64,000 nt of DNA, taken from the NCBI GenBank assembly GCA_018613055.1, contig JAGGQZ010000022.1, positions 1 through 64,000 of the forward strand, read 5' to 3'. Both the position numbers and the translations under genes were made by a program. The DNA is from Chryseobacterium sp. ISL-80. GTDB lineage: Bacteria; Bacillota; Bacilli; Bacillales; Cytobacillaceae. Shown here in pieces: positions 28,019 to 38,694 of this stretch. Numbering within the stretch: position 1 is the stretch's first letter; each line of letters starts with the position of its first letter. The notes beneath the pieces were generated by a model, which was not told the origin of the DNA, made no database searches, and saw nothing but the letters and a program-made list of their open reading frames with translations.

Positions 28019-28249
28019 ATGAATTATCGTCAGCAAGGACAAGGCTTGTACATTCCGCTTCCCGGACTGCCAGGCGGAGGCTATCCAGGAGGTGGATATC
28101 CGGGTGGAGGATATCCGGGCGGCGGCCAAATCGACCGCCTTGAACGGCAAATCCAAAGATTGAACAACCAGCTGGACCGCCTAGAACGCAGGGTCGACAG
28201 GATCGAGCGCCGTTTGAACATCCGCGACAATGACCAGTTTTACTATTAG
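28019..28249 (+). CDS. Small Gly/Pro/Tyr repeat protein with coiled coil
   Basis: A 76-residue protein. Residues 12-36 are LPGLPGGGYPGGGYPGGG-type repeats, then a charged heptad region (IDRLERQIQRLNNQLDRLERR...) that predicts a coiled coil, ending DNDQFYY. This composition is like spore coat or spore-surface proteins, and a mother-cell-type -10 element lies upstream, so a coat role is inferred. AGGAG is well placed before ATG. The family name is not known to me. Confidence 0.65.
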   Translation: MNYRQQGQGLYIPLPGLPGGGYPGGGYPGGGYPGGGQIDRLERQIQRLNNQLDRLERRVDRIERRLNIRDNDQFYY

Positions 28250-28257
28250 AATGCATT

Positions 28258-28290
28258 AAAAATGGCCTTCATAACCGAAGGCCATTCTTC
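28258..28290. terminator. Bidirectional terminator
   Basis: AATGGCCTTC, loop ATAACC, GAAGGCCATT, with TTTTTAA on the minus side and TCTTC on the plus side; shared by the repeat protein and murJ. Confidence 0.85.
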
Positions 28291-28291
28291 A

Positions 28292-29920
28292 TTAAACCGG
28301 CAGCCTTAATTTGCGCTTCAGTTTGGTGACCCGATCCCCGAAGAGCCTGTCTACCAGTTTGGTCCGGAATCCAAGATAAAAATACACACCTGCACCTACA
28401 ACAGCAGAAATTATTATGATCATAACTGACTGGAACTTGGCAGCCGGTGACAGGAACTGGACAAGCATTCCATAGAATGCAGCCGTTACCCCTGCCATCA
28501 AACCAGAGAATACAAGAATAAGAATAATCCTTCTCGTCACAAATCCCATTGGATACCTCGCGAACTTTTTGATCACCAGCATATTGATGAAGATCGCAAC
28601 CAAATATCCTATCGCAGTTGATATCACTGCCCCTTGCGTTTCAAACAGCTTGATTAACGGAATGTTAAGGCTCAATTTTACCAACAAACCAGTCAACAGA
28701 CTTAAAATCGTAAAACGCTGTTCATTGATTCCCTGCAGGATCGCCGCTGTTACCGAAAATAAAGCGAACAGGATGGCAACTGGGGCGTACGTGGCCAATA
28801 CTTCTGTTCCGAGATCATTATGTGCATAGAAGACGGTGTACATTGGTTCTGACAGAAGGGCAATTCCAACTGCAGCCGGCACTGTCAGGTACATCAGGAC
28901 CTGGAATGTTTGGTCAAGCTGCCTCCTCATTCCCTTTCGGTCGTTTTCTGTAAAAGCCTTCGTGATGCTTGGCACAAGAGTCAATGAAAAAGCCGTAGCC
29001 AGCGAAACAGGAATGATCACCAGCTTATGGGATTGGAAATTCAGCACAGAAAACGCGGTATTCGCTTCATTCTGGCTATTGCCAATAGCCATCATTGCTC
29101 TGTTGAAGGTCATCATGTCCACAAACTGGAACAGAGGATTGGCAATCCCGACAAATACAAATGGCGCTGCATAAAGAAGGATTTCCTTATAAATGTCCTT
29201 TAAGGAAATATCCATCGTCTTTTTGTCTTCTTCCAGCAATTTATCCAAATGTGGCTTCCTTTTTACCCAATACCATCCGAGTATCGCCAGACTGCCCAGT
29301 GCACCGATGAACGCGGCGAACGTGGCGACACTTACAGCTGTCACCATGTCGCCTTTCATGACATTGAGGACAAAGTATGCGCCTGCGAGCACGAAAATAA
29401 TCCGGACGATCTGCTCGATTACCTGGGATACTGCCGAAGGCCCCATCGATTGGTGTCCCTGGAAGAAACCGCGGATCAAGCTCATGAATGGAACAACGAT
29501 TAGTGCGAAACTGACTGCACGGATCACCGTTGTCACATCATCTGCCGTTATTTTCGCATGATCTTCCCCACTAGTGTTCATGACAATATCAGCCAGTCCA
29601 GGAGCCGTTATATACATGATCAGGAACGACAAAATGCCTGTCGCCAGCATGACAGCGACTCCTGATTTAAACAACTTCCTGCCCACTGCATACTCTTCAA
29701 GAGCGTTATATTTTGCTATGAACTTTGAAACAGCCAGCGGCACACCAGCTGTGGCGATGCTAATGAAAATGGTATACGGAATATAAGAAAAAGAATATAA
29801 AGCGGTCCCATAATCTCCTACGATGGCAAAAAAGGGAATAACATAAAACAATCCCAGCACTTTGGATAAAATCGTGCCAATTGTCAGTATGAACGTCCCT
29901 CGTAATAGCTTAGATGACAT
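28292..29920 (-). CDS. murJ: Lipid II flippase, MurJ/YtgP
   Basis: A 542-residue membrane protein of the MOP/MVF superfamily. YtgP is one of the two lipid II flippases of B. subtilis. About 14 hydrophobic segments are visible, starting with LLRGTFILTIGTILSKVLGLFY. The length is as expected. ATG 29920 is preferred over the 30010 start because GTAGGGAT is just upstream and the extra residues have no family match. A lone transcription unit. Confidence 0.9.
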   Translation of the reverse strand: MSSKLLRGTFILTIGTILSKVLGLFYVIPFFAIVGDYGTALYSFSYIPYTIFISIATAGVPLAVSKFIAKYNALEEYAVGRKLFKSGVAVMLATGILSFLIMYITAPGLADIVMNTSGEDHAKITADDVTTVIRAVSFALIVVPFMSLIRGFFQGHQSMGPSAVSQVIEQIVRIIFVLAGAYFVLNVMKGDMVTAVSVATFAAFIGALGSLAILGWYWVKRKPHLDKLLEEDKKTMDISLKDIYKEILLYAAPFVFVGIANPLFQFVDMMTFNRAMMAIGNSQNEANTAFSVLNFQSHKLVIIPVSLATAFSLTLVPSITKAFTENDRKGMRRQLDQTFQVLMYLTVPAAVGIALLSEPMYTVFYAHNDLGTEVLATYAPVAILFALFSVTAAILQGINEQRFTILSLLTGLLVKLSLNIPLIKLFETQGAVISTAIGYLVAIFINMLVIKKFARYPMGFVTRRIILILVFSGLMAGVTAAFYGMLVQFLSPAAKFQSVMIIIISAVVGAGVYFYLGFRTKLVDRLFGDRVTKLKRKLRLPV

Positions 29921-30188
29921 ATAATCCCTACTTTTCAATCTATAAAATAAAATCAGTTTACAAACTTGTATTTTACCATAAACACAATCCGGCACTATGA
30001 TATTTATCAATGGATGGAGAAATTTCCTGCATTCCCTAGTTTACTCTTTCTTCAGCTTCACTGCCAGTTTTCAGGCTGAAGAGGTTTGAATTTCTCAGTC
30101 TTGGCAATGTTTTTAAAGTAGAGATGGATTATAATAAGAAAAGTGCGAAACTGCATTTATAAAAGTGAAACGAAAAGTTGGTGAAGCA

Positions 30189-31457
30189 ATGAAATACGAT
30201 GTAATCGTCCTTGGCGGCGGGCCTTCTGGTTTGATGGCTGCGATTGCTGCTGGCGAGAAAGGTGCAAAGGTGCTGCTGATCGATAAAGGGGACAAGCTTG
30301 GCCGCAAGCTGGCCATCTCCGGCGGTGGACGCTGCAATGTGACAAATCGCCTTCCTGTCGATGAAATCATTAAACATATACCCGGAAATGGCCGGTTCCT
30401 TTACAGTGCCCTTTCGATTTTTAGCAATGAAGATATCATTTCATTTTTTGAAGGACTCGGGATCAAGCTGAAAGAAGAGGACCACGGCCGGATGTTCCCA
30501 GTCTCAGATAAAGCCCAATCGGTTGTCGATGCTCTTTTAACAAAGCTTAGAGAGTTAAAAGTAGAAATTAAGACGAATACTCCTGTAGCCGATGTTCATT
30601 ATAGGGACGGAAAAGTTGAAGCTGTTGAATTGAAAAATGGAGAAAGTATTTTAGCAGACAGCGTAATCATCGCCGTCGGCGGAAAATCCGTGCCCCATAC
30701 CGGTTCGACTGGCGATGGATACGCCTGGGCAGAAAAAGCAGGCCACACCATCACCACCCTTTTTCCAACCGAAGTGCCCGTGACTTCTTCAGAGCCTTTT
30801 ATAAAAGAAAAGGTTCTGCAGGGACTTTCCTTGAGAGGGATTGCGCTAAGTGTCCTGAACCCAAAAGGAAAAGCGCTGATCACACACAAGATGGACATGA
30901 TTTTCACGCATTTTGGAATTAGCGGCCCAGCCGTCCTGCGCTGCAGCCAGTTCGTCGTCAAAGCGATGCAAAAGTGGAATCTGAAAGAAGTCGTTATGTC
31001 CCTGGACGCCCTGCCTGACATGAAGGAAGAAGAATTGTTCCAGGAAATCAATAAGCTGATAAATGCCGAGCCAAAGAAAGCACTGAAAAACCTGCTTAAA
31101 GGCCTTTTGCCTGAACGCTATTTATTGTTCCTGCTTGAGCGGAATGAAATTGACCCAGCAATGCAGGGCGGACAGCTTGGCCATGAAAAAATCAGGAACT
31201 TTGCCAAATCAGTCAAGCAATTCGAGTTCAAGGTCAACGGAACCCTGCCGCTTGATAAAGCCTTCGTCACCGGCGGCGGCGTCTCCGTCAAAGAAGTCGA
31301 GCCGCAAACAATGGCATCCAAGAAAACAGAAGGACTATATTTCTGCGGTGAGATCCTCGATATCCACGGATATACTGGAGGCTACAACATCACATCTGCG
31401 CTTGTTACCGGAAGGCTCGCCGGAACCAATGCAGCCGGGTATGCGCTTGAGAAATAG
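30189..31457 (+). CDS. ytfP: FAD-dependent oxidoreductase YtfP (HI0933 family)
   Basis: A 422-residue flavoprotein. The N-terminal dinucleotide-binding motif is [22 protein letters not shown], followed by [18 protein letters not shown], the hallmark of the HI0933-like family; the C-terminal FAD-contacting region is [18 protein letters not shown]. Reaction unknown. ATG 30189 is chosen because the family begins near YDVIVLGGG; a GTG at 30165 is in frame. Confidence 0.87.
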   Translation: MKYDVIVLGGGPSGLMAAIAAGEKGAKVLLIDKGDKLGRKLAISGGGRCNVTNRLPVDEIIKHIPGNGRFLYSALSIFSNEDIISFFEGLGIKLKEEDHGRMFPVSDKAQSVVDALLTKLRELKVEIKTNTPVADVHYRDGKVEAVELKNGESILADSVIIAVGGKSVPHTGSTGDGYAWAEKAGHTITTLFPTEVPVTSSEPFIKEKVLQGLSLRGIALSVLNPKGKALITHKMDMIFTHFGISGPAVLRCSQFVVKAMQKWNLKEVVMSLDALPDMKEEELFQEINKLINAEPKKALKNLLKGLLPERYLLFLLERNEIDPAMQGGQLGHEKIRNFAKSVKQFEFKVNGTLPLDKAFVTGGGVSVKEVEPQTMASKKTEGLYFCGEILDIHGYTGGYNITSALVTGRLAGTNAAGYALEK

Positions 31458-31469
31458 AGATATGTATTT

Positions 31470-31605
31470 AGTGTTCATCACAGATTGACGTGATGGACAC
31501 TTTTTTTGATTTTTTGCTATTTTTTGTTCTTCATGGTTTGATGATGGACACTTTTGGTCGGTTTCCATCCGTTTTTGTCCGTCATGGCCTTGATGACGGA
31601 CGCTT
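31470..31605. repeat. Degenerate array, about 50-bp period, inverted repeats
   Basis: Three units: GTGTTCATCA...TGATGGACAC at 31471-31500, TGTTCTTCATGG...GATGATGGACA to 31550, and TTGTCCGTCATGG...GATGACGGACG to 31602. TGATG[GA] repeats at 31491, 31542 and 31591. Both arms of the third unit carry matching changes (GTCCGTCA with TGACGGAC). It lies between convergent ytfP and cse60. Confidence 0.75.
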
Positions 31606-31640
31606 TCTCCCTTCGTGCCTTGCCACGAATCTTTTTTCAC

Positions 31641-31676
31641 ATAAAAACAGAGCCTGATTCAAGACTCAGGCTCTGT
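31641..31676 (-). terminator. Terminator overlapping the cse60 stop
   Basis: Minus-strand ACAGAGCCTGA, loop, TCAGGCTCTGT, then TTTTAT; the cse60 TGA stop lies in the first arm. Confidence 0.85.
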
Positions 31677-31851
31677 ACACAATCATGGCTGAAAAACAGT
31701 ATATCTGCTCTTCATCCTCTTCTTCAGGTATGACCGCGACATTGTATTTAATGTCGAGAAGTTTTTTTTCATCTAGCTTTTCAAGAAACACGTTCATATC
31801 CTGTTCGAGATCTTTTTCATGCTCATGATCAAACACTCTGACCTGGATCAA
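31666..31851 (-). CDS. cse60: Sporulation protein Cse60
   Basis: A 61-residue acidic protein (IQVRVFDHEHEKDLEQDMNV... QIYCFSAMIVYRA) matching the Cse60 family, known as a sigma-E-controlled sporulation gene in B. subtilis (yteV). Biochemical function unknown. TTG start with GGAAGGAAG upstream. Its presence supports a spore-forming host. Confidence 0.85.
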   Translation of the reverse strand: MIQVRVFDHEHEKDLEQDMNVFLEKLDEKKLLDIKYNVAVIPEEEDEEQIYCFSAMIVYRA

Positions 31852-31907
31852 GGGAATCTTCCTTCCTTTTTACCATCCATTCTGGCCAGATTTTCAGAAT
31901 CTTATAA

Positions 31908-32219
31908 TTATGGGCGTTTTGTTTCTCCGCCCCAGCTCATCATGCCGCCAACCATGTTACGGACTTTGTAGCCTTGCTCGTTCATGTAGTGGCAGACATT
32001 GCCGCTGCGTGCGCTTGAACGGCAGATGAAGATATATTCTTTGTCCTTGTCGAATTCGTTCATTCTTTCAGGAATTTCGCCCATTGGGATGTGCTTGGCT
32101 CCAGGGATCATGCCGGATTCAACTTCGTCATGTTCACGTACGTCCACCATTTCAGGCTTTTCGCCTGCTTCCAGTTTCTTTTGAAGCTCTTCAGTTGAGA
32201 TTGTTTCAATTTTATTCAT
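31908..32219 (-). CDS. ytwF: Rhodanese-like domain protein YtwF
   Basis: A 103-residue single rhodanese domain. The active-site loop is FICRSSARSGN with catalytic Cys near residue 66, after VDVREHDEVESGMIPGAKHIPMGEI. It would carry sulfur as a persulfide in the cytoplasm. TTGGAGGAAATG precedes ATG 32219. Downstream of leuS on the same strand, as in B. subtilis. Confidence 0.9.
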   Translation of the reverse strand: MNKIETISTEELQKKLEAGEKPEMVDVREHDEVESGMIPGAKHIPMGEIPERMNEFDKDKEYIFICRSSARSGNVCHYMNEQGYKVRNMVGGMMSWGGETKRP

Positions 32220-32351
32220 AAGTCATTTCCTCCAATTTTCAATAAAATTTATCCTTATTCAAGGATCAATACACCATATTGTATTTTCCCCTATTTATTA
32301 TATAAAAACTCCTTTTATAATACAAAGAAAAAACCTCATGGGGTATTCTTA

Positions 32352-32384
32352 TATAAAAACAAAGGACCGCCATAGCGATCCCTT
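32352..32384 (-). terminator. Terminator of leuS
   Basis: Minus-strand AGGGATCGC, loop TATG, GCGGTCCTT (pairs with G-U wobbles), then TGTTTTTAT. Confidence 0.7.
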
Positions 32385-32394
32385 GCAAAACGTA

Positions 32395-34809
32395 TTAGTT
32401 AGCGACAATGTTGACAAGCTTTCCTGGTACTGCTATCACTTTTCGAACTGTTTTGCCGTCGATTTGTTCCTTAACGGTATTATCGCCCATCGCGATCTGC
32501 TCAAGAGTTTCTCTGTTTGCATCGGCAGGTACCATCATTTTTGCTTTGATCTTGCCGTTCACCTGAACAACGATTTCAACTTCGTCATCGACAAGCTTGG
32601 CTTCATCATATGCTGGCCATGCTGCATAAGTGATAGACTCGCTGTTTCCAAGCTTTTCCCAAAGTTCTTCTGTGATATGCGGCGCTATTGGCGCAAGCAT
32701 TTTCACGAAACCTTCGACGTATGCCTTAGGAAGCTCCTCAGCCTTGTATGCTTCGTTAATGAAGACCATCATTTGAGAAATCGCTGTGTTGAAACGAAGT
32801 CCTTCATAGTCTTCTGTTACCTTTTTAACCGTCTGGTGGTAGACTTTTTCAAGGTTTTGGTTTTCCACATCTTTGATCTTCGAGCTCAGGCTGCCGTTTT
32901 CATCGACGAACAGGCGCCAGATACGGTCAAGGAATCGGCGTGATCCGTCAAGTCCATTTGTAGACCATGCAATCGAAGCTTCAAGCGGTCCCATGAACAT
33001 TTCGTAAAGGCGAAGTGTATCCGCACCATGGCTTCCGACGATTTCATCCGGGTTGACGACATTGCCTTTTGATTTACTCATTTTTTCATTATTTTCACCA
33101 AGGATCATCCCCTGGTTGAAAAGCTTCTGGAATGGCTCTTTCGTATGGACAACACCTACATCGTAAAGGACCTTATGCCAGAAACGAGCGTAAAGCAAGT
33201 GAAGTACAGCGTGCTCCGCGCCTCCGATATAAATATCAACAGGCAGCCACTGCTTTAATTTTTCTTCATCGGCAAGTGCCTGGTCATTCTTCGGATCAAT
33301 ATAGCGCAAATAGTACCAGCAGCTGCCACCCCATTGCGGCATTGTGTTCGTTTCCCTGCGGCCTTTTTTGCCTGTTTCAGGATCCACTACATTCACCCAG
33401 TCATGAATATTGGCAAGTGGAGACTCGCCTGTACCAGAAGGCTTGATATCCGTCGTTTTAGGAAGAACAAGCGGAAGCTGGTCCTCCGGAACTGCTGTCA
33501 TTGTGCCATCTTCCCAGTGAATGATCGGAATCGGCTCGCCCCAGTAACGCTGGCGGCTGAATAGCCAGTCACGAAGACGGTAAGTAACCTTCTTCGTACC
33601 GATACCTTTTTCCTCAAGCCATGCAATCATCTTACTGATTGCCTCTTCCTTGCCCATTCCGTTAAGGAATTCAGAGTTGATGTGCTCGCCGTCGCCAATG
33701 TATGCTTCTTTTTCAATGTCTCCGCCGGCAACGACTTCCTTGATCTCCAAATCGAATTTCTTAGCGAACTCGTAGTCACGCTCGTCATGTCCCGGTACTG
33801 CCATGATGGCGCCAGTTCCATAAGAAGCAAGAACATAGTCCGCGATCCAGATTGGCATTTTTTCTCCATTAACTGGATTGATTGCATAGGCCCCAGTAAA
33901 GACGCCAGTTTTGTCCTTGGCAAGATCTGTACGCTCAAGATCGCTCTTGCTCTTGATTTCATCGATATATTTTTCGACTGCTGCTTTTTGTTCTGATGTA
34001 GTGATTTTATCAACTAATTGATGCTCAGGTGCAAGCACTGCATATGTTGCGCCGAACAGTGTATCCGGACGTGTTGTGAAAACCGTGAATGTACCTTCAT
34101 GTCCTTCGATGTTAAAAGTGATTTCCGCACCTTCCGAACGGCCAATCCAGTTGCGCTGCATATCCTTCAGACTCTCCGGCCAATCAAGCAAGTCAAGGTC
34201 TTCAAGAAGGCGGTCCGCATAGGCAGTGATCCTCAACATCCACTGTCTCATCGGACGGCGTTCCACCGGATGTCCTCCGCGCTCACTTTTACCGTCGATC
34301 ACTTCTTCATTCGCTAAAACTGTCCCTAGTGCCGGGCACCAGTTAACAGCGACTTCGTCAATGTACGCAAGCCCTTTTTCATAAAGCTTAAGGAAAATCC
34401 ACTGAGTCCACTTGTAGTATTCAGGATCAGTCGTGTTGACTTCACGGTCCCAATCGTATGAAAAACCTAATGCCTTGATTTGGCGGCGGAACGTATTAAT
34501 GTTCTTCTCGGTGAATTCTGCCGGGTCATTCCCGGTATCCAGCGCGTACTGCTCTGCTGGAAGTCCGAATGCATCCCAGCCCATTGGATGTAGGACGTTG
34601 AATCCCTGCATCCTTTTCATGCGGGAAAGGATGTCAGTTGCCGTATAACCTTCCGGGTGTCCAACGTGAAGGCCGGCACCAGAGGGATACGGGAACATAT
34701 CAAGTGCGTAAAACTTCTCTTTCCCTTTATCTTCAGTTGTTTTGAAGGTTTTATTCTGTTCCCAATAAGCTTGCCATTTACTCTCGATTTCCTGATGGTT
34801 GAAACTCAT
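32395..34809 (-). CDS. leuS: Leucyl-tRNA synthetase
   Basis: An 804-residue class I synthetase charging tRNA-Leu. The HIGH-type motif is [20 protein letters not shown] near residue 40 and the KMSKS motif is [16 protein letters not shown] near residue 577. The CP1 editing domain includes [12 protein letters not shown]. Length is standard for Bacillus. AGGAGG precedes ATG 34809. Controlled by the T-box leader upstream. Confidence 0.98.
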   Translation of the reverse strand: MSFNHQEIESKWQAYWEQNKTFKTTEDKGKEKFYALDMFPYPSGAGLHVGHPEGYTATDILSRMKRMQGFNVLHPMGWDAFGLPAEQYALDTGNDPAEFTEKNINTFRRQIKALGFSYDWDREVNTTDPEYYKWTQWIFLKLYEKGLAYIDEVAVNWCPALGTVLANEEVIDGKSERGGHPVERRPMRQWMLRITAYADRLLEDLDLLDWPESLKDMQRNWIGRSEGAEITFNIEGHEGTFTVFTTRPDTLFGATYAVLAPEHQLVDKITTSEQKAAVEKYIDEIKSKSDLERTDLAKDKTGVFTGAYAINPVNGEKMPIWIADYVLASYGTGAIMAVPGHDERDYEFAKKFDLEIKEVVAGGDIEKEAYIGDGEHINSEFLNGMGKEEAISKMIAWLEEKGIGTKKVTYRLRDWLFSRQRYWGEPIPIIHWEDGTMTAVPEDQLPLVLPKTTDIKPSGTGESPLANIHDWVNVVDPETGKKGRRETNTMPQWGGSCWYYLRYIDPKNDQALADEEKLKQWLPVDIYIGGAEHAVLHLLYARFWHKVLYDVGVVHTKEPFQKLFNQGMILGENNEKMSKSKGNVVNPDEIVGSHGADTLRLYEMFMGPLEASIAWSTNGLDGSRRFLDRIWRLFVDENGSLSSKIKDVENQNLEKVYHQTVKKVTEDYEGLRFNTAISQMMVFINEAYKAEELPKAYVEGFVKMLAPIAPHITEELWEKLGNSESITYAAWPAYDEAKLVDDEVEIVVQVNGKIKAKMMVPADANRETLEQIAMGDNTVKEQIDGKTVRKVIAVPGKLVNIVAN

Positions 34810-34871
34810 CGCAATGTCCTCCTGTTTGATTTCGATTTATTTTTTATTTTTAGCGGATGAATTTTTGCAAA

Positions 34872-35112
34872 TAAAAAACTCCCGCCCCTGTAAAAAGGGA
34901 CGAGAGGTTATGTATGATCTCCCGCGGTACCACCCAAATTAGTGTGTAACACTCGCTTCATTCATCCTTAACGCGGAAAACGGCAAACGCTACTTGTTTG
35001 TTCACGTCTGCGACTCAAAGGCGAGTTCATGATGGATCCCGTCTGGCTTGCACCAACCGCCAGCTCTCTACAACAGGCTTTACACCACTACTGCTCCTTA
35101 TCGAAGTCTTTC
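34872..35112 (-). promoter_or_regulatory. T-box riboswitch (Leu, specifier CTC) of leuS
   Basis: The minus strand carries the T-box core GGGTGGTACCGCGGGAG (34919-34935) and, 3' of it, the terminator CTCTCGTCCCT/AGGGGCGGGAG with TTTTTT (34872-34906). Upstream, the stem I region contains AGAGAGCTGGCGGTTGGTGC and the specifier loop GAA-CTC-GCC with CTC at 35023-35025, a leucine codon, in agreement with leuS. Uncharged tRNA-Leu would favour antitermination. Confidence 0.95.
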
Positions 35113-35276
35113 GTTATGAATATAGAGTAATTGTAATAAAATTCCCCTGCAGATGCAAGCGGGGATGGAAATAAATGATTATGGAGAGTAGTTTATGAGT
35201 GGGCGCGGTGTTTTGTGTAGGATTTCCACCTTGTTTTCGGACACATTTTTGGAAAAAATCGTGGAGAATTTCCAGT

Positions 35277-35370
35277 TCGCGGAATCGCGATTGATTTTCG
35301 CGGAATCAACTTGTACTTTCGCGGAATTACGGTGAATTTTCGCGGAATTAACCTCTCATATCGCGGGATT
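35277..35370. repeat. Short tandem array, TTCGCGGAAT, about 21-bp period
   Basis: TTCGCGGAAT or close variants begin at 35277, 35297, 35318, 35339 and about 35360 (steps 20, 21, 21, 21). Bases between are AT-rich and unlike. It lies between the leuS leader and the NERD pseudogene, which are divergent. Confidence 0.85.
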
Positions 35371-35461
35371 CCAAGACTTTTTTCAAAAAACAAATGAAAT
35401 TAAAGGATTTTTAGCGGCGATAACGAATGTACTTGGTAAAACTTAATATGGAGTGATGCAA

Positions 35462-36431
35462 GTGATCGCAAAATATCGTACAATCCCCATGGAAATCCTC
35501 ATTTATGAAGCCATTATCCGCCGTTTGCCTGATCACCACCCTCGAAAACCTGAATTCCTCTCCAAACTAAACCGATGGAAAGCAGGATACAAGGGGGAAA
35601 AAGAAGTAGACTACTATCTTTCCCTGTTTCCCGACGACGACTTAACAATTTTTCAATACCTCAGGCTTCCCCACCATAACGGTCATTTCCAAATTGATAC
35701 TTTGATCATCAGCGCCTGGTTTATAGCAGTTATCGAATCGAAGAATTTTGCAGGCACGATTGAACTCGACCCTGAATTGGATCAATTGCTCCAGAATTCA
35801 GATGGCGCAGAAAAGGCATATAGCAATCCAATTTAACAAGCTGAAATCCAAAGTTCCCACCTCGCCAAGTGGCTTCTTAAACACCAACTTCCTCTGCCTC
35901 CGATAGAGATGTTTGTTACAATCAGCAATCCTCAGACCATTATCAAAAATCCATACCACCACAAAGAAGTAGCCTATAGACTATGTCGGACAGCAAGAAT
36001 TCCTTTCAAGATTTCCACTTTAAAATCAAAGCATGATAAAGAACAACTGACAAACAAGGATATAAAAAAAGTTACCAGGCTGCTGCTCAAACAACATGAA
36101 CCTTTCATACCCGATCCGAAATCACTGGATATCCCTCCGGATCTTATTACCGGTTTCATGTGCCCCCATTGCAACACTTTCAGGATGGACCGCACCCATG
36201 GAGCATGGTTTTGTAAAAATTGCGGGAAGACATCAAAGGAAGCACACAAGGCTGCTGTGAGAGATTATTTTCTTTTATATGGTCCGGTTTTTAACCAATA
36301 TACAATTGAGGAAATTCCTCCATATTGATTCAGAAGATACAGTCACTCGAATCCTCCATTCAATGAATCTTCATACTGCCGGTACCACCAAAAACAGAAC
36401 CTATTCCCCGCCAAAAGATTTTTTCAACTGA
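35462..36431 (+). pseudogene. NERD-domain protein, broken by a stop and a frameshift
   Basis: A nuclease-related-domain protein. GTG 35462 has GGAG 8 nt upstream. Frame one reads through the NERD core (GYKGEKEVDYYL, HFQIDTLIISAWFIAVIESKNF) to TAA at 35834-35836, directly after AYSNPI. The same frame continues with QAEIQSSHLAKWLLKHQLPL and on to a zinc-ribbon-like CPHCN...CKNCG, then meets TGA at 36326-36328. One base shift near 36312 (an extra A in GGAAATTC) opens a frame reading EEFLHIDSEDTVTRILHSMN to TGA 36429-36431, the kind of C terminus expected for this family. Two lesions make a decayed gene the best reading. Confidence 0.8.
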
Positions 36432-36451
36432 CCATTTTAATATAGTACTAT
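36423..36451 (+). promoter_or_regulatory. Probable lutABC promoter with palindrome
   Basis: TTCAAC, a 17-bp spacer and TACTAT. The -10 overlaps the perfect 10-bp palindrome ATAGTACTAT (36442-36451), a plausible operator; in B. subtilis lutABC is repressed by the GntR-type LutR. No lutR is in this window. Confidence 0.45.
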
Positions 36452-36486
36452 TAAAGTAAAAAGATAGATGAAATGAGGCGGACCAA

Positions 36487-37203
36487 ATGAAGGTGACTCT
36501 TTTTGCGACTTGTTTGGTTGATCTGTTCCAGGGCAATGTGGGAAAAGCGACGGTGGAGCTGCTGGAGCGGCTTGGCTGTGAAATTGACTTTCCTGAAGCG
36601 CAGGTTTGCTGTGGGCAGCCTGCGTATAACAGTGGCTATGTGAAAGAAGCAAAAGCGGCGATGAAGTCGATGATTGATACATTCGCAGATGCCGAGTATG
36701 TTGTCTCCCCTTCTGGCTCATGCATTGCGATGTTCCATGAATATCCTCATATTTTTAAGGGGGACCCAGTTTGGGAACCGAAGGCGAGAAATCTTGCGGA
36801 AAAATCGTATGAGCTGACGCAGTTCATTGTTGATGTTTTAAAAGTCGAAGATGTCGGAGCCCGGTTTGAAGGAAAGGCAACCTATCACACCTCCTGTCAT
36901 ATGACAAGGCTGCTGGGCATTAAACAAGAACCTATGATTCTTTTAAAAAATGTAAAAGGGCTCGAATTCACCGAGCTCCCGGGCAAGGAGCAGTGCTGCG
37001 GTTTCGGCGGTACTTTTTCAGTGAAAATGGCCCAGATCTCTGAGCAGATGGTCGATGAAAAAGTCATGCATATCGAGGAAACAGAAGCGGAATATTTGAT
37101 TGGGGCTGACGCTGGATGCCTGATGAACATCGGCGGACGGATCGATCGAAAGGGCAAGCCGATCAGGGTTCTGCATATCGCAGAGGTGTTGAACAGCCAG
37201 TAA
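36487..37203 (+). CDS. lutA: L-lactate utilisation protein LutA (Fe-S oxidoreductase)
   Basis: A 238-residue protein with two CCG domains: [12 protein letters not shown] near residue 38 and [13 protein letters not shown] near residue 171, plus TSCHMTR, typical of the GlpC/HdrB-like cysteine-rich family. With LutB and LutC it oxidises L-lactate to pyruvate on the cytoplasmic side of the membrane. GAGGCGG precedes ATG. First gene of lutABC. Confidence 0.95.
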   Translation: MKVTLFATCLVDLFQGNVGKATVELLERLGCEIDFPEAQVCCGQPAYNSGYVKEAKAAMKSMIDTFADAEYVVSPSGSCIAMFHEYPHIFKGDPVWEPKARNLAEKSYELTQFIVDVLKVEDVGARFEGKATYHTSCHMTRLLGIKQEPMILLKNVKGLEFTELPGKEQCCGFGGTFSVKMAQISEQMVDEKVMHIEETEAEYLIGADAGCLMNIGGRIDRKGKPIRVLHIAEVLNSQ

Positions 37204-37263
37204 GGTTGTAATTAAGTTACTGAAAATCCGGTAATGCGGATTAACCGATAAGGAGGAATTCCT

Positions 37264-38694
37264 ATGCCAATGAAAATCGGGACTGATGACTTTAAAGAGC
37301 GTGTTGCAAATGGCATCGATGACTCATTCATGAGAGGCGCGGTTGCGGGTGCGCAGGAGCGGATGGGGACACGCAGGCAGGATGCTGCGGATGAACTGGG
37401 GAACTGGGAAGAATGGCGCAGTCTTGGAGAGGAAATCCGCCAGCATGTGCTCGACAATCTCGATTACTATCTGGAGCAGCTGAGCGAAAATATTGCCAAG
37501 CGCGGCGGCCATGTTTTTTTCGCTCAGACCGCTGAAGAGGCAAATGATTATATTAAAAGCATCGTGAACAAAAAGAACGCGAAAAAAATCGTTAAAGCGA
37601 AATCAATGGTCACGGAAGAAATCAACCTCAATTCCACTCTTGAACAGGCTGGCTGCACGGTTGTGGAAACGGATCTTGGCGAATACATTCTCCAGGTGGA
37701 TGATCATGATCCGCCGTCGCATATCGTTGTCCCAGCTTTACATAAAAACAAAGAGCAAATCCGGGACGTTTTTGCCAAAAAACTCGGCTACCAAAAGACG
37801 GAGAAGCCAGAGGAACTCGCCTGGCATGCCCGAGAAATGCTGAGAAATGAATATTTGACTGCAGACATCGGGATCACCGGCTGCAATTTTGCCGTGGCGG
37901 AAACAGGGTCGTTCGCCCTCGTCACAAATGAAGGAAATGCGGACCTGGTGACTTCCCTGCCAAAAACACAGATCACAGTGATGGGGATGGAGCGGCTCGT
38001 CCCGACATTCGAAGAGCTGGAGGTACTGGTCAGCCTGTTGACAAGAAGTGCTGTCGGGCAAAAGCTGACGAGCTACATCACGGTTTTGACAGGACCACGT
38101 GAGGAGCTGGATGTCGATGGACCAGAGGAATTCCATCTTGTCATCGTCGATAATGGCCGCTCCAAGATTCTTGGGACCGAGTTCCAGCCGATCCTGCAGT
38201 GCATCCGCTGTGCGGCATGCATCAATGTCTGTCCGGTTTACCGCCATGTCGGCGGGCATTCCTATGGCTCCATCTATTCCGGTCCGATAGGCGCGGTGCT
38301 GTCCCCGCTGCTCGGCGGGTACGATGAATACAAGGAGCTTCCCTATGCCTCAACACTGTGCGGAGCATGTACGGAAGTTTGTCCGGTAAAAATTCCGCTT
38401 CATCAGCTTTTGCATAAGCATCGTCAGGTGATCGTCGAGGAGGAAGGCAAAGCACCGATTTCCGAAAAACTCGCCATGAAAGCGTTCGGGCTTGGCGCAG
38501 CGTCCCCGATGCTGTATAAGTTCGGGTCGAAAGCAGCCCCTGCTGCGATGAATCCTTTTACATCTGGAGATAAAATTTCAAACGGGCCCGGACCGTTAAA
38601 GGCCTGGACAGAAATCAGGGAATTCCCAGCTCCAAACAAAGAGAGATTCAGGGACTGGTTCAAGAACAGGGAAAAAGGAGGCGGGAAATTATGA
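37264..38694 (+). CDS. lutB: L-lactate utilisation protein LutB (Fe-S protein)
   Basis: A 476-residue protein with an LUD domain at the N-terminal side ([34 protein letters not shown]) and two ferredoxin-type clusters near residues 318 ([15 protein letters not shown]) and 368 ([13 protein letters not shown]). It would carry electrons from lactate oxidation. AAGGAGG precedes ATG. It overlaps lutC by four bases (ATGA). Confidence 0.96.
   Translation: MPMKIGTDDFKERVANGIDDSFMRGAVAGAQERMGTRRQDAADELGNWEEWRSLGEEIRQHVLDNLDYYLEQLSENIAKRGGHVFFAQTAEEANDYIKSIVNKKNAKKIVKAKSMVTEEINLNSTLEQAGCTVVETDLGEYILQVDDHDPPSHIVVPALHKNKEQIRDVFAKKLGYQKTEKPEELAWHAREMLRNEYLTADIGITGCNFAVAETGSFALVTNEGNADLVTSLPKTQITVMGMERLVPTFEELEVLVSLLTRSAVGQKLTSYITVLTGPREELDVDGPEEFHLVIVDNGRSKILGTEFQPILQCIRCAACINVCPVYRHVGGHSYGSIYSGPIGAVLSPLLGGYDEYKELPYASTLCGACTEVCPVKIPLHQLLHKHRQVIVEEEGKAPISEKLAMKAFGLGAASPMLYKFGSKAAPAAMNPFTSGDKISNGPGPLKAWTEIREFPAPNKERFRDWFKNREKGGGKL

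Noticed and set aside
36442-36451. Certain LutR operator
   Set aside because: The palindrome is only 10 bp and no lutR is present in the window; listed only with low confidence in the promoter entry.
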